Of a stretch of DNA of 64,000 bases, positions 7,997-18,007 are shown one piece after another. Each line of letters begins with the position of its first letter. Within the stretch, counting starts at the first letter, position 1. The notes beneath the pieces were generated by a model. It was not told where the DNA came from. It was given only the letters and a program-made list of their open reading frames with translations, and searched no databases. The position numbers and the translations under genes were made by a program. This DNA is from Pseudomonas synxantha BG33R. GTDB taxonomy: Bacteria; Pseudomonadota; Gammaproteobacteria; Pseudomonadales; Pseudomonadaceae. The stretch covers positions 3,971,674-4,035,673 of the forward strand of contig NZ_CM001514.1 in assembly GCF_000263715.2 (NCBI RefSeq), read 5' to 3'.

Positions 7997-8686
7997 ATGG
8001 ACAACAACCGCACTCTGGAAAAAATCAAGAAGTGCCTGGAGATGGCCAAGTCCAAAACCAGCAATCCGCACGAAGCTGAAACCGCGCTACGCCAAGCGCA
8101 CAAACTGATGGAGATGTACAACCTGGAGGTGGGTGACGTGCTTGCCAGCATGGCGAGCGAACACACGATCCTTGCGGGCTCGGAGGGTTCGCCTCCTGTC
8201 TGGCGTGTGCGTCTTGCGCAAGTCTGTGCAGATGCGTTCGGCACCATGATCCTTATTTCCAACCCTCAGTGGAGTGCTGCTCGCTTCATCTTTATTGGCT
8301 GCTCAGCCGCACCGGAACTGTCCGGCTACGCATACCAAGTGCTGGCTCGTCAGCTACAAAAGGCCCGTCGTGACTTTTTGGACACACAGAAGCGTTGCAA
8401 GCGCTCTACGAAGGCCGCCCGAGGGGATGCCTTCGCCAATGGCTGGCTGGATGCAGTTCACAGCAAAATCCAAGCGTTTGCGGGCGTAGAAGACAACATC
8501 GCCGAAGCGATTGACGCCTTCATGAAAAAACATCATCCAGACGTAAAAAGCGTTGAACTCAAGCGGCGCAAGGTCAAAGCGCGCAATGAGGGCGCCGGTG
8601 ACGCGGGCTATGAAGCGGGCAAGTCCGCCCAACTGCACCAGGCGGTGAACCATCAGCCTCGCGCACGCTTGACCATGGGGGTTTGA
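7997..8686 (+). CDS. DUF2786 domain phage protein
   Basis: A 229-residue protein with the DUF2786 signature at the N-terminus (TLEKIKKCLEMAKSKTSNPHEAETALRQAHKLMEMYNL, residues 6-43), followed by a larger C-terminal domain ending in a basic tail. The family is widespread in phages and some bacteria and has no known activity. It lies in the early operon, between the unknown small genes and gemA, with one-base spacing on each side. Confidence 0.8.
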   Translation: MDNNRTLEKIKKCLEMAKSKTSNPHEAETALRQAHKLMEMYNLEVGDVLASMASEHTILAGSEGSPPVWRVRLAQVCADAFGTMILISNPQWSAARFIFIGCSAAPELSGYAYQVLARQLQKARRDFLDTQKRCKRSTKAARGDAFANGWLDAVHSKIQAFAGVEDNIAEAIDAFMKKHHPDVKSVELKRRKVKARNEGAGDAGYEAGKSAQLHQAVNHQPRARLTMGV

Positions 8687-8687
8687 C

Positions 8688-8909
8688 ATGAGCGCTGCAG
8701 AAAAGAAGTACGACACCCTAGTAGTTGAAGGCTTGGGTAATGAAGTGCCTCGGGCAATCGGCGAAGGGCGAGTGGCCGCGTGGTCTTCGGGTCATGCACT
8801 GGACGACAAACTCGAAATGGAGGACTTCATCCGCGAATTGTCTTATGGCGACATTGAAGATCCGCAGCAGGCCGCTATTGAGCTGATGGGGCGACAAAAA
8901 TGGGCATGA
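8688..8909 (+). CDS. Small acidic phage protein
   Basis: A 73-residue protein directly after the DUF2786 gene and overlapping the next frame. It is acidic in the second half (MEDFIRELSYGDIEDPQQAAIEL). No motif is recognised. Conserved spacing within the operon is the main support. Confidence 0.55.
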   Translation: MSAAEKKYDTLVVEGLGNEVPRAIGEGRVAAWSSGHALDDKLEMEDFIRELSYGDIEDPQQAAIELMGRQKWA

Positions 8910-9085
8910 ACAGCACGGGGAAACTCTCAGCCGGTGTACTGGAGTTCCTGGCGATCTGCGATCAATGCCAGCGCCCCCGTAACACTGGTAATCACGCCAA
9001 ATGCAGCAAGATCCGGCAACGGATTCATGCCGCTCGTAACCAGCAGAACGGCAACACACGCTCGATGAAAGGAGGTGACCAGTGA
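8900..9085 (+). CDS. Small phage protein with Cys cluster
   Basis: A 61-residue protein overlapping both neighbours. It has CDQC followed by a third cysteine twelve residues later and a histidine before it (CDQCQRPRNTGNHAKC), which could hold a metal ion. The rest is basic. ATG at 8900 is taken; the ATG at 8906 is an equal choice. No family is recognised. Confidence 0.5.
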   Translation: MGMNSTGKLSAGVLEFLAICDQCQRPRNTGNHAKCSKIRQRIHAARNQQNGNTRSMKGGDQ

Positions 9086-9546
9086 AAACCGCGCCGTCCA
9101 ACCCGAACCGCCTGCGTCTGATCAAGCTGATCCACGTTGCTCGACGCGAGTTGCGCATGGATGACGATACCTATCGCCTCCTGTTGGCTGGCATGACGGG
9201 ATTGGATGGCGCTACGTCCACCGCTGATTTGAGCGTTCCAAACCTGCTAAGGGTTTTGGAACAGCTCAAGCTGCGGGGCTTTAAGGTTCGTCCAAGCAAT
9301 CAACCTAAGCGGCCTTTAGCCGACGACGTCCAGTCGAAGAAGATCCGCTCTCTGTGGCTGACGCTGCATGAACTGGGCGCCGTCCGTGATCCTTCTGAGG
9401 CTGCATTGGCCAAGTTTGTGCTGGGCATGACCCGCGTCGCTGCGTTGCAGTGGCTCACCACTGCTCAGGCCAGCCGGGTAATTGAAAATCTGAAACAGTG
9501 GCTACTGCGCGTTGAAAGCGCGGATAGCGGCAGGAGTGACGTATGA
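9082..9546 (+). CDS. gemA: GemA (Mu gp16-like) regulatory protein
   Basis: A 154-residue member of the GemA/gp16 family (DUF1018). The signature RLIKLIHVARRELRMDDDTYRLLLAGMTG (residues about 11-40) is clear, as is the second conserved block KKIRSLWLTLHELGAV. In Mu, GemA alters host gene expression and DNA supercoiling. The start is GTG at 9082, set by a perfect AAAGGAGGT. It overlaps the previous frame by four bases and the mor start by four bases. Confidence 0.88.
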   Translation: MKTAPSNPNRLRLIKLIHVARRELRMDDDTYRLLLAGMTGLDGATSTADLSVPNLLRVLEQLKLRGFKVRPSNQPKRPLADDVQSKKIRSLWLTLHELGAVRDPSEAALAKFVLGMTRVAALQWLTTAQASRVIENLKQWLLRVESADSGRSDV

Positions 9547-9926
9547 CCGACTTCCGAAGCAAGGGCCCCGAGCTGCTGGTTGACCTTACAGACCACATTG
9601 CAATAGCTCTCGTAGAGCTGGCCTCGATGGAGAGCGGAACCGCTCAGCAGGTCGCCGGGGAAATTACTGATCGTATGTCCGCGCACTGGGGCGGGCAGAA
9701 CATCTACTTTCCCATCGGCCAGTCAATCAAGCTGAGTCGCCGAGATCGTCAGATCTACGATGACTTCAACGGCTCGAATCACCGGGAGCTGGTAGCCAAA
9801 TACGGCGCTTCGTTACAGTGGATTTACAAGATCGTGAAGGCGGTGCGCAAGGAAGAGCTGGCCCGCCGACAGAAGGATCTGTTCGCTGATGATATGGAGG
9901 GCCGTACCTCGCCACCCGATGGCTAA
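9543..9926 (+). CDS. mor: Mor family transcription activator
   Basis: A 127-residue homolog of Mu Mor, which activates the middle promoter of transposable phages. The family core is present: GGQNIYFPIGQSIKLSRRDRQIYDDFNG, followed by a helix-turn-helix (NHRELVAKYGASLQWIYKIVKAV). In this arrangement it is the last gene before the phage terminus, so the middle/late promoter it acts on must be elsewhere, probably left of the window. ATGA overlap with gemA. Confidence 0.88.
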   Translation: MTDFRSKGPELLVDLTDHIAIALVELASMESGTAQQVAGEITDRMSAHWGGQNIYFPIGQSIKLSRRDRQIYDDFNGSNHRELVAKYGASLQWIYKIVKAVRKEELARRQKDLFADDMEGRTSPPDG

Positions 9927-9960
9927 ACAGTGGCTGATTTCATTTGCAGCGTGTGCAAGG

Positions 9961-10057
9961 TTATTTCATAGTTCGTTCAGAGTAGACCGGTTTCTCCCGG
10001 AGTATCCCAGGATTACCTCGCACACCCCCCTGTACTTATCTCACTCCTATACACACA
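9961..10057. other. Probable phage terminus with transposase-site-like repeats
   Basis: The 130 bases between the mor stop and host sequence have no gene. Three related motifs are spaced through it: TTATTTCAT (9961), TTACCTCGC (10013) and TTATCTCAC (10036), the last two 23 bp apart. Ends of transposable phages carry several such subterminal transposase sites. A CA dinucleotide, the usual last two phage bases, occurs at 10056-10057, just before the host REP. The end base itself is inferred. Confidence 0.45.
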
Positions 10058-10092
10058 CCGCCATCGGGGGCAAGCCCCCTTCCACATTTTTA
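10058..10092. repeat. REP element at prophage junction
   Basis: CCGCCATCGGGGGCAAGCCC and the following CCTTCCACATTT match the host REP pattern seen elsewhere in the window (for instance after 26800 and 46175), where it is preceded by GG. Here the preceding GG is replaced by phage-side ACACA. The prophage has thus inserted at or inside a REP unit downstream of bkdR. The hairpin may also end bkdR transcription. Confidence 0.65.
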
Positions 10093-10102
10093 CCGCGTTG
10101 AG

Positions 10103-10591
10103 TCAGTTGCCCAGGCTGATGCCATTGGCTGGCAACGGCAACGCCGTCTTGTAGCGCACTTGCTTCAAGGCAAAGCTGGAGCGAATGTTGGCCACCCCCG
10201 GCACCTTGGTCAAAAAGTCCATCATGAAACGCTCCAGCGACTGGATCGTCGGCACCAGCACCCGGATCAAATAATCCGGATCACCCGCCATCAGGTAGCA
10301 CTCCATCACCTCGGGCCGGTCCGAGATCGCCCCTTCGAACTGCTGCAACGCCAACTCATTCTGCTTTTCCAGGCTTACATGGATGAACACGTTGACGTGC
10401 AGCCCCAACAGGTCGGCATCCAGCAGCGTGACCTGCTCACGAATCAGGCCCAGTTCTTCCATCGCCTTGACCCGGTTGAAACACGGCGTGGGCGACAGGT
10501 TGACCGAGCGGGCCAGGTCGGCGTTGGTGATGCGGGCGTTCTCCTGCAGGGCGTTGAGAATGCCAATATCGGTACGGTCCAGTTTGCGCAT
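10103..10591 (-). CDS. bkdR: BkdR, Lrp-type regulator of the bkd operon
   Basis: A 162-residue Lrp/AsnC family protein. It has the N-terminal helix-turn-helix ([44 protein letters not shown], residues 5-48) and the C-terminal ligand/oligomer domain. It is divergent from bkdA1, as in P. putida, where BkdR activates the operon in response to branched-chain amino acids. The gene is intact although the prophage ends only about 45 bases past its stop. Confidence 0.93.
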   Translation of the reverse strand: MRKLDRTDIGILNALQENARITNADLARSVNLSPTPCFNRVKAMEELGLIREQVTLLDADLLGLHVNVFIHVSLEKQNELALQQFEGAISDRPEVMECYLMAGDPDYLIRVLVPTIQSLERFMMDFLTKVPGVANIRSSFALKQVRYKTALPLPANGISLGN

Positions 10592-10673
10592 GAGACAAAA
10601 TCACCTGTTTATTATGTTTATGCAGTTTTTTTATCCGCAAATGACGGTGAGCGCAATGAAACACAGATAAATA

Positions 10674-10721
10674 TTCTTCTACGCCACGCCTATGATTGTT
10701 GTAGGACAAGATTTCTTCTAC
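10674..10721. promoter_or_regulatory. Putative BkdR-binding repeats upstream of bkdA1
   Basis: The 195-bp bkdR-bkdA1 interval has a direct repeat TTCTTCTAC at 10674 and 10713, 39 bp (close to four helical turns) apart, and an inverse partner GTAG at 10701. Lrp-family proteins bind several phased degenerate sites, so these are candidates. Not proven by sequence alone. Confidence 0.4.
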
Positions 10722-10780
10722 CCGAAGACTGACTGTCAGCTAGCGCGCCCACTACAAGAAATTCACAAGATAGAGCGTAG

Positions 10781-12022
<1,242 letters not shown>

Positions 12023-12023
12023 C

Positions 12024-13082
12024 ATGAACGACCACAACAACAGCATCGAACTGGAAACCGCCATGACCACCACCACCATGACCATGATCCAGGCGCTGCG
12101 CTCGGCCATGGATGTGATGCTCGAACGTGACGACAACGTGGTGGTGTTCGGCCAGGACGTCGGCTACTTCGGCGGCGTATTCCGTTGCACCGAAGGTTTG
12201 CAGACCAAATACGGCAGCTCGCGGGTGTTTGACGCACCGATCTCGGAAAGCGGCATCGTCGGCGTAGCCGTGGGCATGGGTGCGTATGGCCTGCGTCCGG
12301 TGGCGGAAATCCAGTTCGCCGACTATGTCTACCCCGCCACCGACCAGATCATTTCCGAAGCGGCGCGCCTGCGCTATCGCTCGGCCGGCCAGTTCACCGC
12401 GCCCTTGACCATGCGTATGCCCTGCGGTGGCGGCATCTATGGTGGCCAGACCCACAGCCAGAGTATCGAAGCGGTGTTCACCCAGGTCTGCGGCCTGCGC
12501 ACGGTGATGCCATCCAACCCCTACGACGCCAAGGGCCTGCTGATCGCCTCCATCGAGAACGATGACCCGGTGATCTTCCTGGAACCCAAGCGCCTGTATA
12601 ACGGCCCGTTCGACGGCCACCACGATCGCCCGGTAACGCCGTGGTCAAAACACCCGCAAGCGCAGGTACCGGACGGTTACTACACCGTGCCCCTGGACGT
12701 GGCCGCCATCGTGCGCCCAGGTTCGGCTGTGACGGTGCTGACCTATGGCACCACCGTGTATGTGTCGCAAGTTGCCGCCGAAGAAACCGGCATCGACGCC
12801 GAAGTCATCGATCTGCGCAGCCTGTGGCCGCTGGATTTGGAAACCATCGTCAAGTCGGTGAAAAAGACCGGCCGTTGCGTGGTGGTGCATGAAGCCACGC
12901 GCACCTGCGGCTTTGGCGCCGAACTGGTATCGCTGGTGCAAGAGCACTGCTTCCACCACCTGGAAGCGCCGATCGAGCGTGTCACCGGTTGGGACACGCC
13001 CTACCCGCACGCGCAGGAGTGGGCGTATTTCCCAGGGCCGTCCCGAGTGGGCGCGGCGTTGAAACGGGTCATGGAGGTCTGA
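12024..13082 (+). CDS. bkdA2: Branched-chain keto acid dehydrogenase E1 beta
   Basis: The beta subunit of E1, 352 residues. It opens MNDHNNSI, the same as the P. putida protein, which supports the ATG at 12024. Transketolase pyrimidine-domain features are clear (VVVFGQDVGYFGGVFRCTEGL, RMPCGGGIYGGQTHSQS) and the C-terminal transketolase domain follows (VIDLRSLWPLD). It forms an alpha2beta2 tetramer with BkdA1. The stop is followed directly by the bkdB ATG. Confidence 0.96.
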   Translation: MNDHNNSIELETAMTTTTMTMIQALRSAMDVMLERDDNVVVFGQDVGYFGGVFRCTEGLQTKYGSSRVFDAPISESGIVGVAVGMGAYGLRPVAEIQFADYVYPATDQIISEAARLRYRSAGQFTAPLTMRMPCGGGIYGGQTHSQSIEAVFTQVCGLRTVMPSNPYDAKGLLIASIENDDPVIFLEPKRLYNGPFDGHHDRPVTPWSKHPQAQVPDGYYTVPLDVAAIVRPGSAVTVLTYGTTVYVSQVAAEETGIDAEVIDLRSLWPLDLETIVKSVKKTGRCVVVHEATRTCGFGAELVSLVQEHCFHHLEAPIERVTGWDTPYPHAQEWAYFPGPSRVGAALKRVMEV

Positions 13083-14345
13083 ATGGGCACGCACGTTATC
13101 AAGATGCCGGACATTGGCGAAGGCATCGCGGAAGTTGAGTTGTCGGTGTGGCATGTGAAGGTCGGCGACCTGGTGGTTGAAGACCAGGTGCTGGCGGATG
13201 TGATGACCGACAAGGCGATGGTGGATATTCCCTCGCCGGTCCACGGCAAGGTGATTTCCCTGGGCGGCGAGCCGGGTGAAGTCATGGCGGTGGGAAGTAT
13301 TTTGATCAGCATTGAAGTCGAAGGCGCAGGCAACACCAAGGAGGTGCCGGTGGCTGCCGAACCGGTGAAGGCGGCGCCCGTGGCCGAAGCCAAACCGGCA
13401 CCCGCACCGGTAGAAAGCAAACCCGCGCCTACCGTGAAGGCGCCGCAAGCACCCGTGGCCCGCGAAGCCAGCGAGCGCCCGTTGGCCTCCCCGGCCGTGC
13501 GCAAACATGCGCTGGATGCCGGGATTCAACTGCGTCTGGTCCATGGCACAGGGCCTGCGGGCCGGATTCTGCACGAAGACCTGGAGGCGTACCTGCACCA
13601 GGGGCCGGCCACCAGCGCCAGCGCCGCCAACCCTTACGCCGAGCGCAATGATGAACACCAGATCCCGGTGATCGGTATGCGCCGCAAGATCGCCCAGCGT
13701 ATGCAGGACGCCACCCGGCGCGCCGCGCATTTCAGCTACGTGGAAGAAATCGACGTCACCGCCCTCGACGAGTTGCGCGTGCATCTCAACGAAAAGCACG
13801 GTGCGACACGCGGCAAGCTGACCCTGCTGCCGTTTATCGTACGGGCCATGGTGGTGGCGCTGCGCGACTTCCCGCAGATCAACGCTCGCTACGACGACGA
13901 AGCCCAGGTCATTACCCGCCTCGGCGCGGTACATGTGGGCGTCGCCACGCAAAGCGACGTGGGCCTGATGGTGCCGGTGGTGCGTCACGCCGAAGCCCGC
14001 AGCCTGTGGGGCACTGCCGAAGAAATCGTGCGCCTGGCCAACGCCGCACGCACAGGCAAGGCCAGCCGTGAAGAGCTGTCCGGCTCGACCATCACCCTGA
14101 CCAGCCTGGGCGCCCTGGGCGGCATCGTCAGCACGCCGGTGCTGAACCTGCCGGAAGTGGCCATCGTCGGCGTCAACCGCATCGTCGAACGGCCCATGGT
14201 GATCAAGGGCCAGATCGTGGTGCGCAAGATGATGAACCTCTCCAGCTCCTTCGATCACCGCGTGGTCGACGGCATGGACGCGGCGCAATTCATCCAGGCC
14301 ATTCGCGGCCTGCTCGAACAACCCGCCAGCCTGTTCCTGGAGTAA
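13083..14345 (+). CDS. bkdB: Lipoamide acyltransferase E2 of keto acid dehydrogenase
   Basis: The core E2 enzyme, 420 residues. The lipoyl domain comes first, with the lipoylated K44 in TDKAM. An Ala/Pro-rich linker follows (residues about 85-140). The peripheral subunit-binding domain is [13 protein letters not shown]...[12 protein letters not shown]. The acyltransferase domain ends with the active-site motif H392-RVV-D396-G. It passes the acyl group from E1 to CoA. Only one lipoyl domain is present, as in P. putida BkdB. Confidence 0.96.
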   Translation: MGTHVIKMPDIGEGIAEVELSVWHVKVGDLVVEDQVLADVMTDKAMVDIPSPVHGKVISLGGEPGEVMAVGSILISIEVEGAGNTKEVPVAAEPVKAAPVAEAKPAPAPVESKPAPTVKAPQAPVAREASERPLASPAVRKHALDAGIQLRLVHGTGPAGRILHEDLEAYLHQGPATSASAANPYAERNDEHQIPVIGMRRKIAQRMQDATRRAAHFSYVEEIDVTALDELRVHLNEKHGATRGKLTLLPFIVRAMVVALRDFPQINARYDDEAQVITRLGAVHVGVATQSDVGLMVPVVRHAEARSLWGTAEEIVRLANAARTGKASREELSGSTITLTSLGALGGIVSTPVLNLPEVAIVGVNRIVERPMVIKGQIVVRKMMNLSSSFDHRVVDGMDAAQFIQAIRGLLEQPASLFLE

Positions 14346-14349
14346 GGGC

Positions 14350-15729
14350 ATGACTCAGACATTGCACACCACGCTGCTGATTATCGGCGGCGGCCCTGGC
14401 GGCTATGTGGCGGCGATTCGCGCCGGCCAGCTGGGCATCCCCACCATACTGGTGGAAGGCCAGGCACTGGGCGGCACCTGCCTGAACATCGGCTGCATTC
14501 CCTCCAAGGCGCTGATCCATGTAGCCGAGCAGTTCCAGCAGACCGTGCATCACAGCCAGGGCTCACAACTGGGCATTGAAGTGGATGTGCCGACCCTGGA
14601 CATCCGCAAAAGCGTGGAATGGAAAGACGGCATCGTCGATCGCCTGACCACGGGTGTCGCCGCGCTGCTGAAAAAACACAAGGTGCAGGTCGTTCACGGT
14701 TGGGCCAAGGTTATCGACGGCAAGACTGTCGAGGTGGGCGACCAGCGCATCCAGTGCGAACACCTGCTGCTGGCCACCGGCTCGAAAAGTGTCAACCTGC
14801 CGATGCTGCCGATTGGCGGGCCGATCATCTCGTCCACCGAAGCCTTGGCACCGACCCGCGTGCCCAAGCGCCTGATTGTGGTGGGCGGCGGTTATATCGG
14901 CCTGGAACTGGGTATCGCCTATCGCAAGCTCGGTGCCGAGGTCAGTGTGGTCGAGGCCCAGGAACATATCCTGCCCGCCTACGATGCCGAGCTGACCTTG
15001 CCGGTGGCCGAGTCCCTGAAGAAACTCGGGGTGAAGCTGTACCTGGAACACAGCGTCACTGGCTTTGCCGACAACAAGCTGCAAGTGCGTGCGCCCAATG
15101 GCGACACCTTGGCGCTGGACACCGACCAGGTACTGGTAGCCGTTGGGCGCAAACCCAACACCCAAGGCTGGAACCTCGAAGCGCTGAACCTGGACATGAA
15201 CGGCGCGGCGATCAAGATCGACAGCCGTTGCCAGACCAGCATGCGCAATGTGTATGCCATCGGCGACCTCAGCGGCGAACCGATGCTGGCGCACCGGGCC
15301 ATGGCCCAGGGCGAGATGGTGGCCGAACTGATCAGCGGCAAGACCCGCGAATTCAACCCGGCCGCGATTCCAGCGGTGTGCTTTACCGACCCGGAACTGG
15401 TGGTGGTCGGCAAGACCCCGGACGAGGCCAAGGCTGCCGGGCTGGACTGCATCGTGTCGAGCTTCCCGTTCGCCGCCAATGGCCGGGCCATGACGCTTGA
15501 GTCCAAGGCTGGCTTCGTGCGGGTGGTGGCGCGGCGTGACAATCATCTGATTGTCGGTTGGCAAGCCGTGGGGGCTGGGGTGTCCGAGCTGTCTACCGCG
15601 TTCGGCCTGAGCCTGGAAATGGGCTCGCGCCTTGAGGATGTGGCCGGCACTATTCACGCCCATCCGACCCTTGGCGAGGCGGTGCAGGAAGCGGCATTGC
15701 GGGCACTGGGCCACGCCTTGCATCTGTGA
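14350..15729 (+). CDS. lpdV: Dihydrolipoamide dehydrogenase (LPD-Val)
   Basis: The E3 component dedicated to the branched-chain complex, 459 residues. FAD-binding GGGPGG lies at residues 13-18, the redox-active disulfide is C44/C49 in GGTCLNIGC, the NAD-binding motif [12 protein letters not shown] is mid-protein, and the dimer-domain His-Glu pair is in HAHPTLGE. It is the last gene of the operon, followed by a REP pair that may end transcription. Confidence 0.96.
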   Translation: MTQTLHTTLLIIGGGPGGYVAAIRAGQLGIPTILVEGQALGGTCLNIGCIPSKALIHVAEQFQQTVHHSQGSQLGIEVDVPTLDIRKSVEWKDGIVDRLTTGVAALLKKHKVQVVHGWAKVIDGKTVEVGDQRIQCEHLLLATGSKSVNLPMLPIGGPIISSTEALAPTRVPKRLIVVGGGYIGLELGIAYRKLGAEVSVVEAQEHILPAYDAELTLPVAESLKKLGVKLYLEHSVTGFADNKLQVRAPNGDTLALDTDQVLVAVGRKPNTQGWNLEALNLDMNGAAIKIDSRCQTSMRNVYAIGDLSGEPMLAHRAMAQGEMVAELISGKTREFNPAAIPAVCFTDPELVVVGKTPDEAKAAGLDCIVSSFPFAANGRAMTLESKAGFVRVVARRDNHLIVGWQAVGAGVSELSTAFGLSLEMGSRLEDVAGTIHAHPTLGEAVQEAALRALGHALHL

Positions 15730-15742
15730 AACCGCGGTGACG

Positions 15743-15849
15743 CTATCGCAGGCAAGCCAGCTCCCACATTTGGAATGCAGTCAAATGTGGGAGCCGGGCT
15801 TGCCCGCGATGACGGTGGACCAGCCAATACAAAGGCTCAATGGTCCACC
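15743..15849. repeat. Inverted REP pair and extra palindrome after lpdV
   Basis: Two REP units face each other: one ending CTCCCACATTT at about 15772 and one starting AAATGTGGGAG at 15783, with an 11-base gap, giving a long imperfect hairpin. A second inverted repeat, GGTGGACCA (15814) with TGGTCCACC (15841), follows. Together they fill the space between lpdV and ilvE and probably serve as a terminator. Confidence 0.75.
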
Positions 15850-15933
15850 CACCCGCTCCCACACAAGCCAAGAATGCAGTATTGTTGCTCCCATCCAGTA
15901 AAAAATCCGACTTGACCAGAGATAGAGGGTGTC

Positions 15934-16953
15934 ATGGGTAACGAAAGCATCAATTGGGACAAGCTGGGTTTTGACTACATCAAGACCGACAAGCGGTTTC
16001 TCCAGGTCTGGAAAAACGGCGAATGGCAGGAAGGCACCCTGACCGACGACAACGTGCTGCACATCAGCGAGGGCTCCACCGCCCTGCACTATGGCCAGCA
16101 ATGCTTCGAGGGGCTGAAGGCCTATCGCTGCAAGGACGGTTCGATCAACCTGTTCCGCCCGGACCAGAACGCTGCACGTATGCAACGCAGCTGTGCCCGC
16201 CTGTTGATGCCGCATGTGTCGACCGAAGACTTCATCGACGCCTGCAAACAAGTGGTCAAGGCCAACGAGCGTTTCATCCCGCCGTATGGCAGTGGCGGCG
16301 CGCTGTACCTGCGCCCGTTCGTGATCGGCACCGGTGACAATATCGGCGTACGCTCTGCGCCGGAGTTCATCTTCTCGGTGTTCGCCATCCCGGTCGGGGC
16401 CTACTTCAAAGGCGGCCTGGTGCCACATAACTTCCAGATCTCCACCTTCGACCGCGCTGCGCCGCAAGGCACCGGTGCCGCCAAGGTCGGTGGCAACTAC
16501 GCCGCCAGCCTGATGCCGGGCTCTGAAGCAAAGAAATCCGGCTTCGCCGACGCGATCTACCTGGACCCGATGACTCACTCGAAAATCGAAGAAGTCGGCT
16601 CGGCCAACTTCTTCGGGATCACCCACGACAACCAGTTCATCACGCCGAAGTCGCCTTCGGTGCTGCCAGGCATCACCCGCCTGTCGCTGATGGAACTGGC
16701 CCAGACCCGCCTGGGCCTGGACGTGGTCGAGGGCGAAGTGTTCATCGACAAACTGGACCAGTTCAAGGAAGCCGGCGCCTGCGGTACTGCTGCGGTGATT
16801 TCGCCGATCGGCGGCATCCAGCACAACGGCAAGATGCACGTGTTCCACAGCGAAACCGAAGTCGGCCCGGTTACCCAGAAGCTCTACAAAGAGCTGACCG
16901 GTGTGCAGACCGGTGACGTTGAAGCGCCAGCGGGTTGGATCGTCAAGGTCTAA
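15934..16953 (+). CDS. ilvE: Branched-chain amino acid aminotransferase
   Basis: A class IV PLP aminotransferase of 339 residues that interconverts Val, Leu, Ile and their 2-keto acids. The PLP lysine is K184 in TGAAKVGGNYA, and the cofactor phosphate loop is ACGTAAVISPIG. The length and the YGQQCFEGLKAY motif place it with the longer bacterial/mitochondrial-like (type II) branch. Its keto acid products are the substrates of the adjacent bkd complex, so the two loci make a complete entry path for branched-chain amino acid breakdown. Ribosome site AGAGGGTGTC before the ATG. Confidence 0.94.
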   Translation: MGNESINWDKLGFDYIKTDKRFLQVWKNGEWQEGTLTDDNVLHISEGSTALHYGQQCFEGLKAYRCKDGSINLFRPDQNAARMQRSCARLLMPHVSTEDFIDACKQVVKANERFIPPYGSGGALYLRPFVIGTGDNIGVRSAPEFIFSVFAIPVGAYFKGGLVPHNFQISTFDRAAPQGTGAAKVGGNYAASLMPGSEAKKSGFADAIYLDPMTHSKIEEVGSANFFGITHDNQFITPKSPSVLPGITRLSLMELAQTRLGLDVVEGEVFIDKLDQFKEAGACGTAAVISPIGGIQHNGKMHVFHSETEVGPVTQKLYKELTGVQTGDVEAPAGWIVKV

Positions 16954-16974
16954 GCCAGCGACACCGCAATACAC

Positions 16975-17016
16975 TGTGGGAGGGGCAAGTCGAATCGTCG
17001 CACCGCCCCTCCCACA
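16975..17016. terminator. REP hairpin between converging genes
   Basis: TGTGGGAGGGGC (16975-16986) pairs with GCCCCTCCCACA (17005-17016), a perfect 12-bp stem around an 18-base loop containing GTCGAATCGTCG. It lies between the ends of ilvE and the GNAT gene and can end both. The same REP variant brackets repeat copy 2 near 34093-34613. Confidence 0.75.
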
Positions 17017-17033
17017 TTTGATCTCCAGTATTT

Positions 17034-17924
17034 TCAGGACTGAGGAATATTCCCGGCAATCTTCTTGCCCATACTGATCCTCGGCTCCACCCCATACCCC
17101 AACGCCTCATAAAACCCCACCACGACGTCATTGCCGCCGGTGATCTGCAGGTTGATCTTCATGCAGCCCAAGGCCGTCAACGCCTGCTCGGCATGGCGCA
17201 CCAGTGACGATCCCAAACCATGGCGACGATAGTCTTCATGCACCGCCACCGAGTACAACCAGCCACGATGGCCGTCATAGCCCGCGAGAATCGTACCAAT
17301 CACGGCTTTCTTGTCGGTGGCCACGAAGAACAACCCATCGTTGACCGCCAGCTTCTTGTCAATCGCCAGGCTCGGCAGGTTATGCGCGGTGTCATAGCCA
17401 AACGCTTGCTGCCATAACTCAATCACTTGGGCGCGATGCTGCCGGTCGCGGTAGGGGCCGATGGGATGCCGTGACAGCAAGGTCTTTTCCATGACCAGCG
17501 TGCGCTCGTTGCCATGGTAGACATCGCGCACGGTGTGAAAACCCAGCTTGCTGTAGAACGGCTCGGCGGTCAGTGAGGACGGTACACTCAACACTGTCAC
17601 CCCGGCTTCGCGGGCACGCAGTTCGATCTCGATCATCAACAAACGGCCGATACCCTGCCCTTGCAGCTCGGGATTGACGAAGACCGAACGCACCACGTTG
17701 GCATCAAGGGCAGCGGTGGCGACGATTGAATGGTCCTGGGTAGCCACCAGCACAATACGGCGGTTGAGCAGTTCCAGAACCGCATCGGGCGTGAAGTGAG
17801 TGGCGACGCGAGCAATCACATCTGCTGGATAATCCCGTGCATTGCTGCTGTGCAAGGCCGCCAGAATGACCTGGCTGATGCCCTGGGCATCGGCTGCTTG
17901 GGCGAGACGAACAACGGTCGACAT
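17034..17924 (-). CDS. Double GNAT acetyltransferase
   Basis: A 296-residue protein made of two GNAT domains in tandem. The first has VFVNPELQGQGIGRLLM (acetyl-CoA loop) and ends near residue 145. The second has VAVHEDYRRHGLGSSLVRHAE and NVVVGFYEALGYG-like text near the end, resembling the small YpeA acetyltransferases. The start at 17924 follows AGGAGG; the longer frame to 17963 lacks a site. Substrates are unknown. The fusion could let one domain regulate the other, or they may act on different substrates. Confidence 0.85.
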   Translation of the reverse strand: MSTVVRLAQAADAQGISQVILAALHSSNARDYPADVIARVATHFTPDAVLELLNRRIVLVATQDHSIVATAALDANVVRSVFVNPELQGQGIGRLLMIEIELRAREAGVTVLSVPSSLTAEPFYSKLGFHTVRDVYHGNERTLVMEKTLLSRHPIGPYRDRQHRAQVIELWQQAFGYDTAHNLPSLAIDKKLAVNDGLFFVATDKKAVIGTILAGYDGHRGWLYSVAVHEDYRRHGLGSSLVRHAEQALTALGCMKINLQITGGNDVVVGFYEALGYGVEPRISMGKKIAGNIPQS

Positions 17925-17964
17925 GACTCCTCCTGGCTGGCGCGACTGTAATGAACACCCCACT

Positions 17965-18007
17965 GTGCATGTGGAAGGGAGCTTGATCCCGATAGCGGTG
18001 GGTCAGC
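17965..18007. repeat. Single REP unit in the 17925-18250 gap
   Basis: CATGTGGAAGGGAGCTTGATCCCGATAGCGG is a degenerate REP unit (hairpin GGGA-gcttga-TCCC). The rest of the 326-base gap up to 18250 shows no clear promoter; an open frame on the plus strand (about 18030-18222) has no start codon and is not called. Confidence 0.55.

Larger units (their letters stand above)
1..10057. mobile_element. BcepMu-like transposable prophage, one end
   Basis: A block of phage genes fills the left 10 kb: repressor on the minus strand, then a tightly packed plus-strand early operon with a BcepMu gp16-type regulator, DDE transposase, transposition ATPase, DUF3164, DUF2786, GemA and Mor. In Mu the early operon runs away from the end nearest the repressor; in BcepMu, as I recall it, the early genes run toward the phage end and the structural genes lie beyond the repressor. 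The layout here fits BcepMu, so the prophage would continue left of base 1 and end between the mor stop (9926) and the host REP at about 10058. The exact end base is inferred from where host-like REP sequence begins. The partner end and target duplication are outside the window. Confidence 0.85.

Noticed and set aside
1..10057. Reading the prophage as a decayed remnant without late genes
   Set aside because: All early genes are intact and the order matches BcepMu, where the early block lies at the end; the missing genes can be outside the window.
12645..14351. 568-codon open frame on the minus strand through bkdA2/bkdB
   Set aside because: It is antisense to clear enzymes, rich in His/Arg/Ala as expected from reversed GC-rich codons, and has no ribosome site or known domain.
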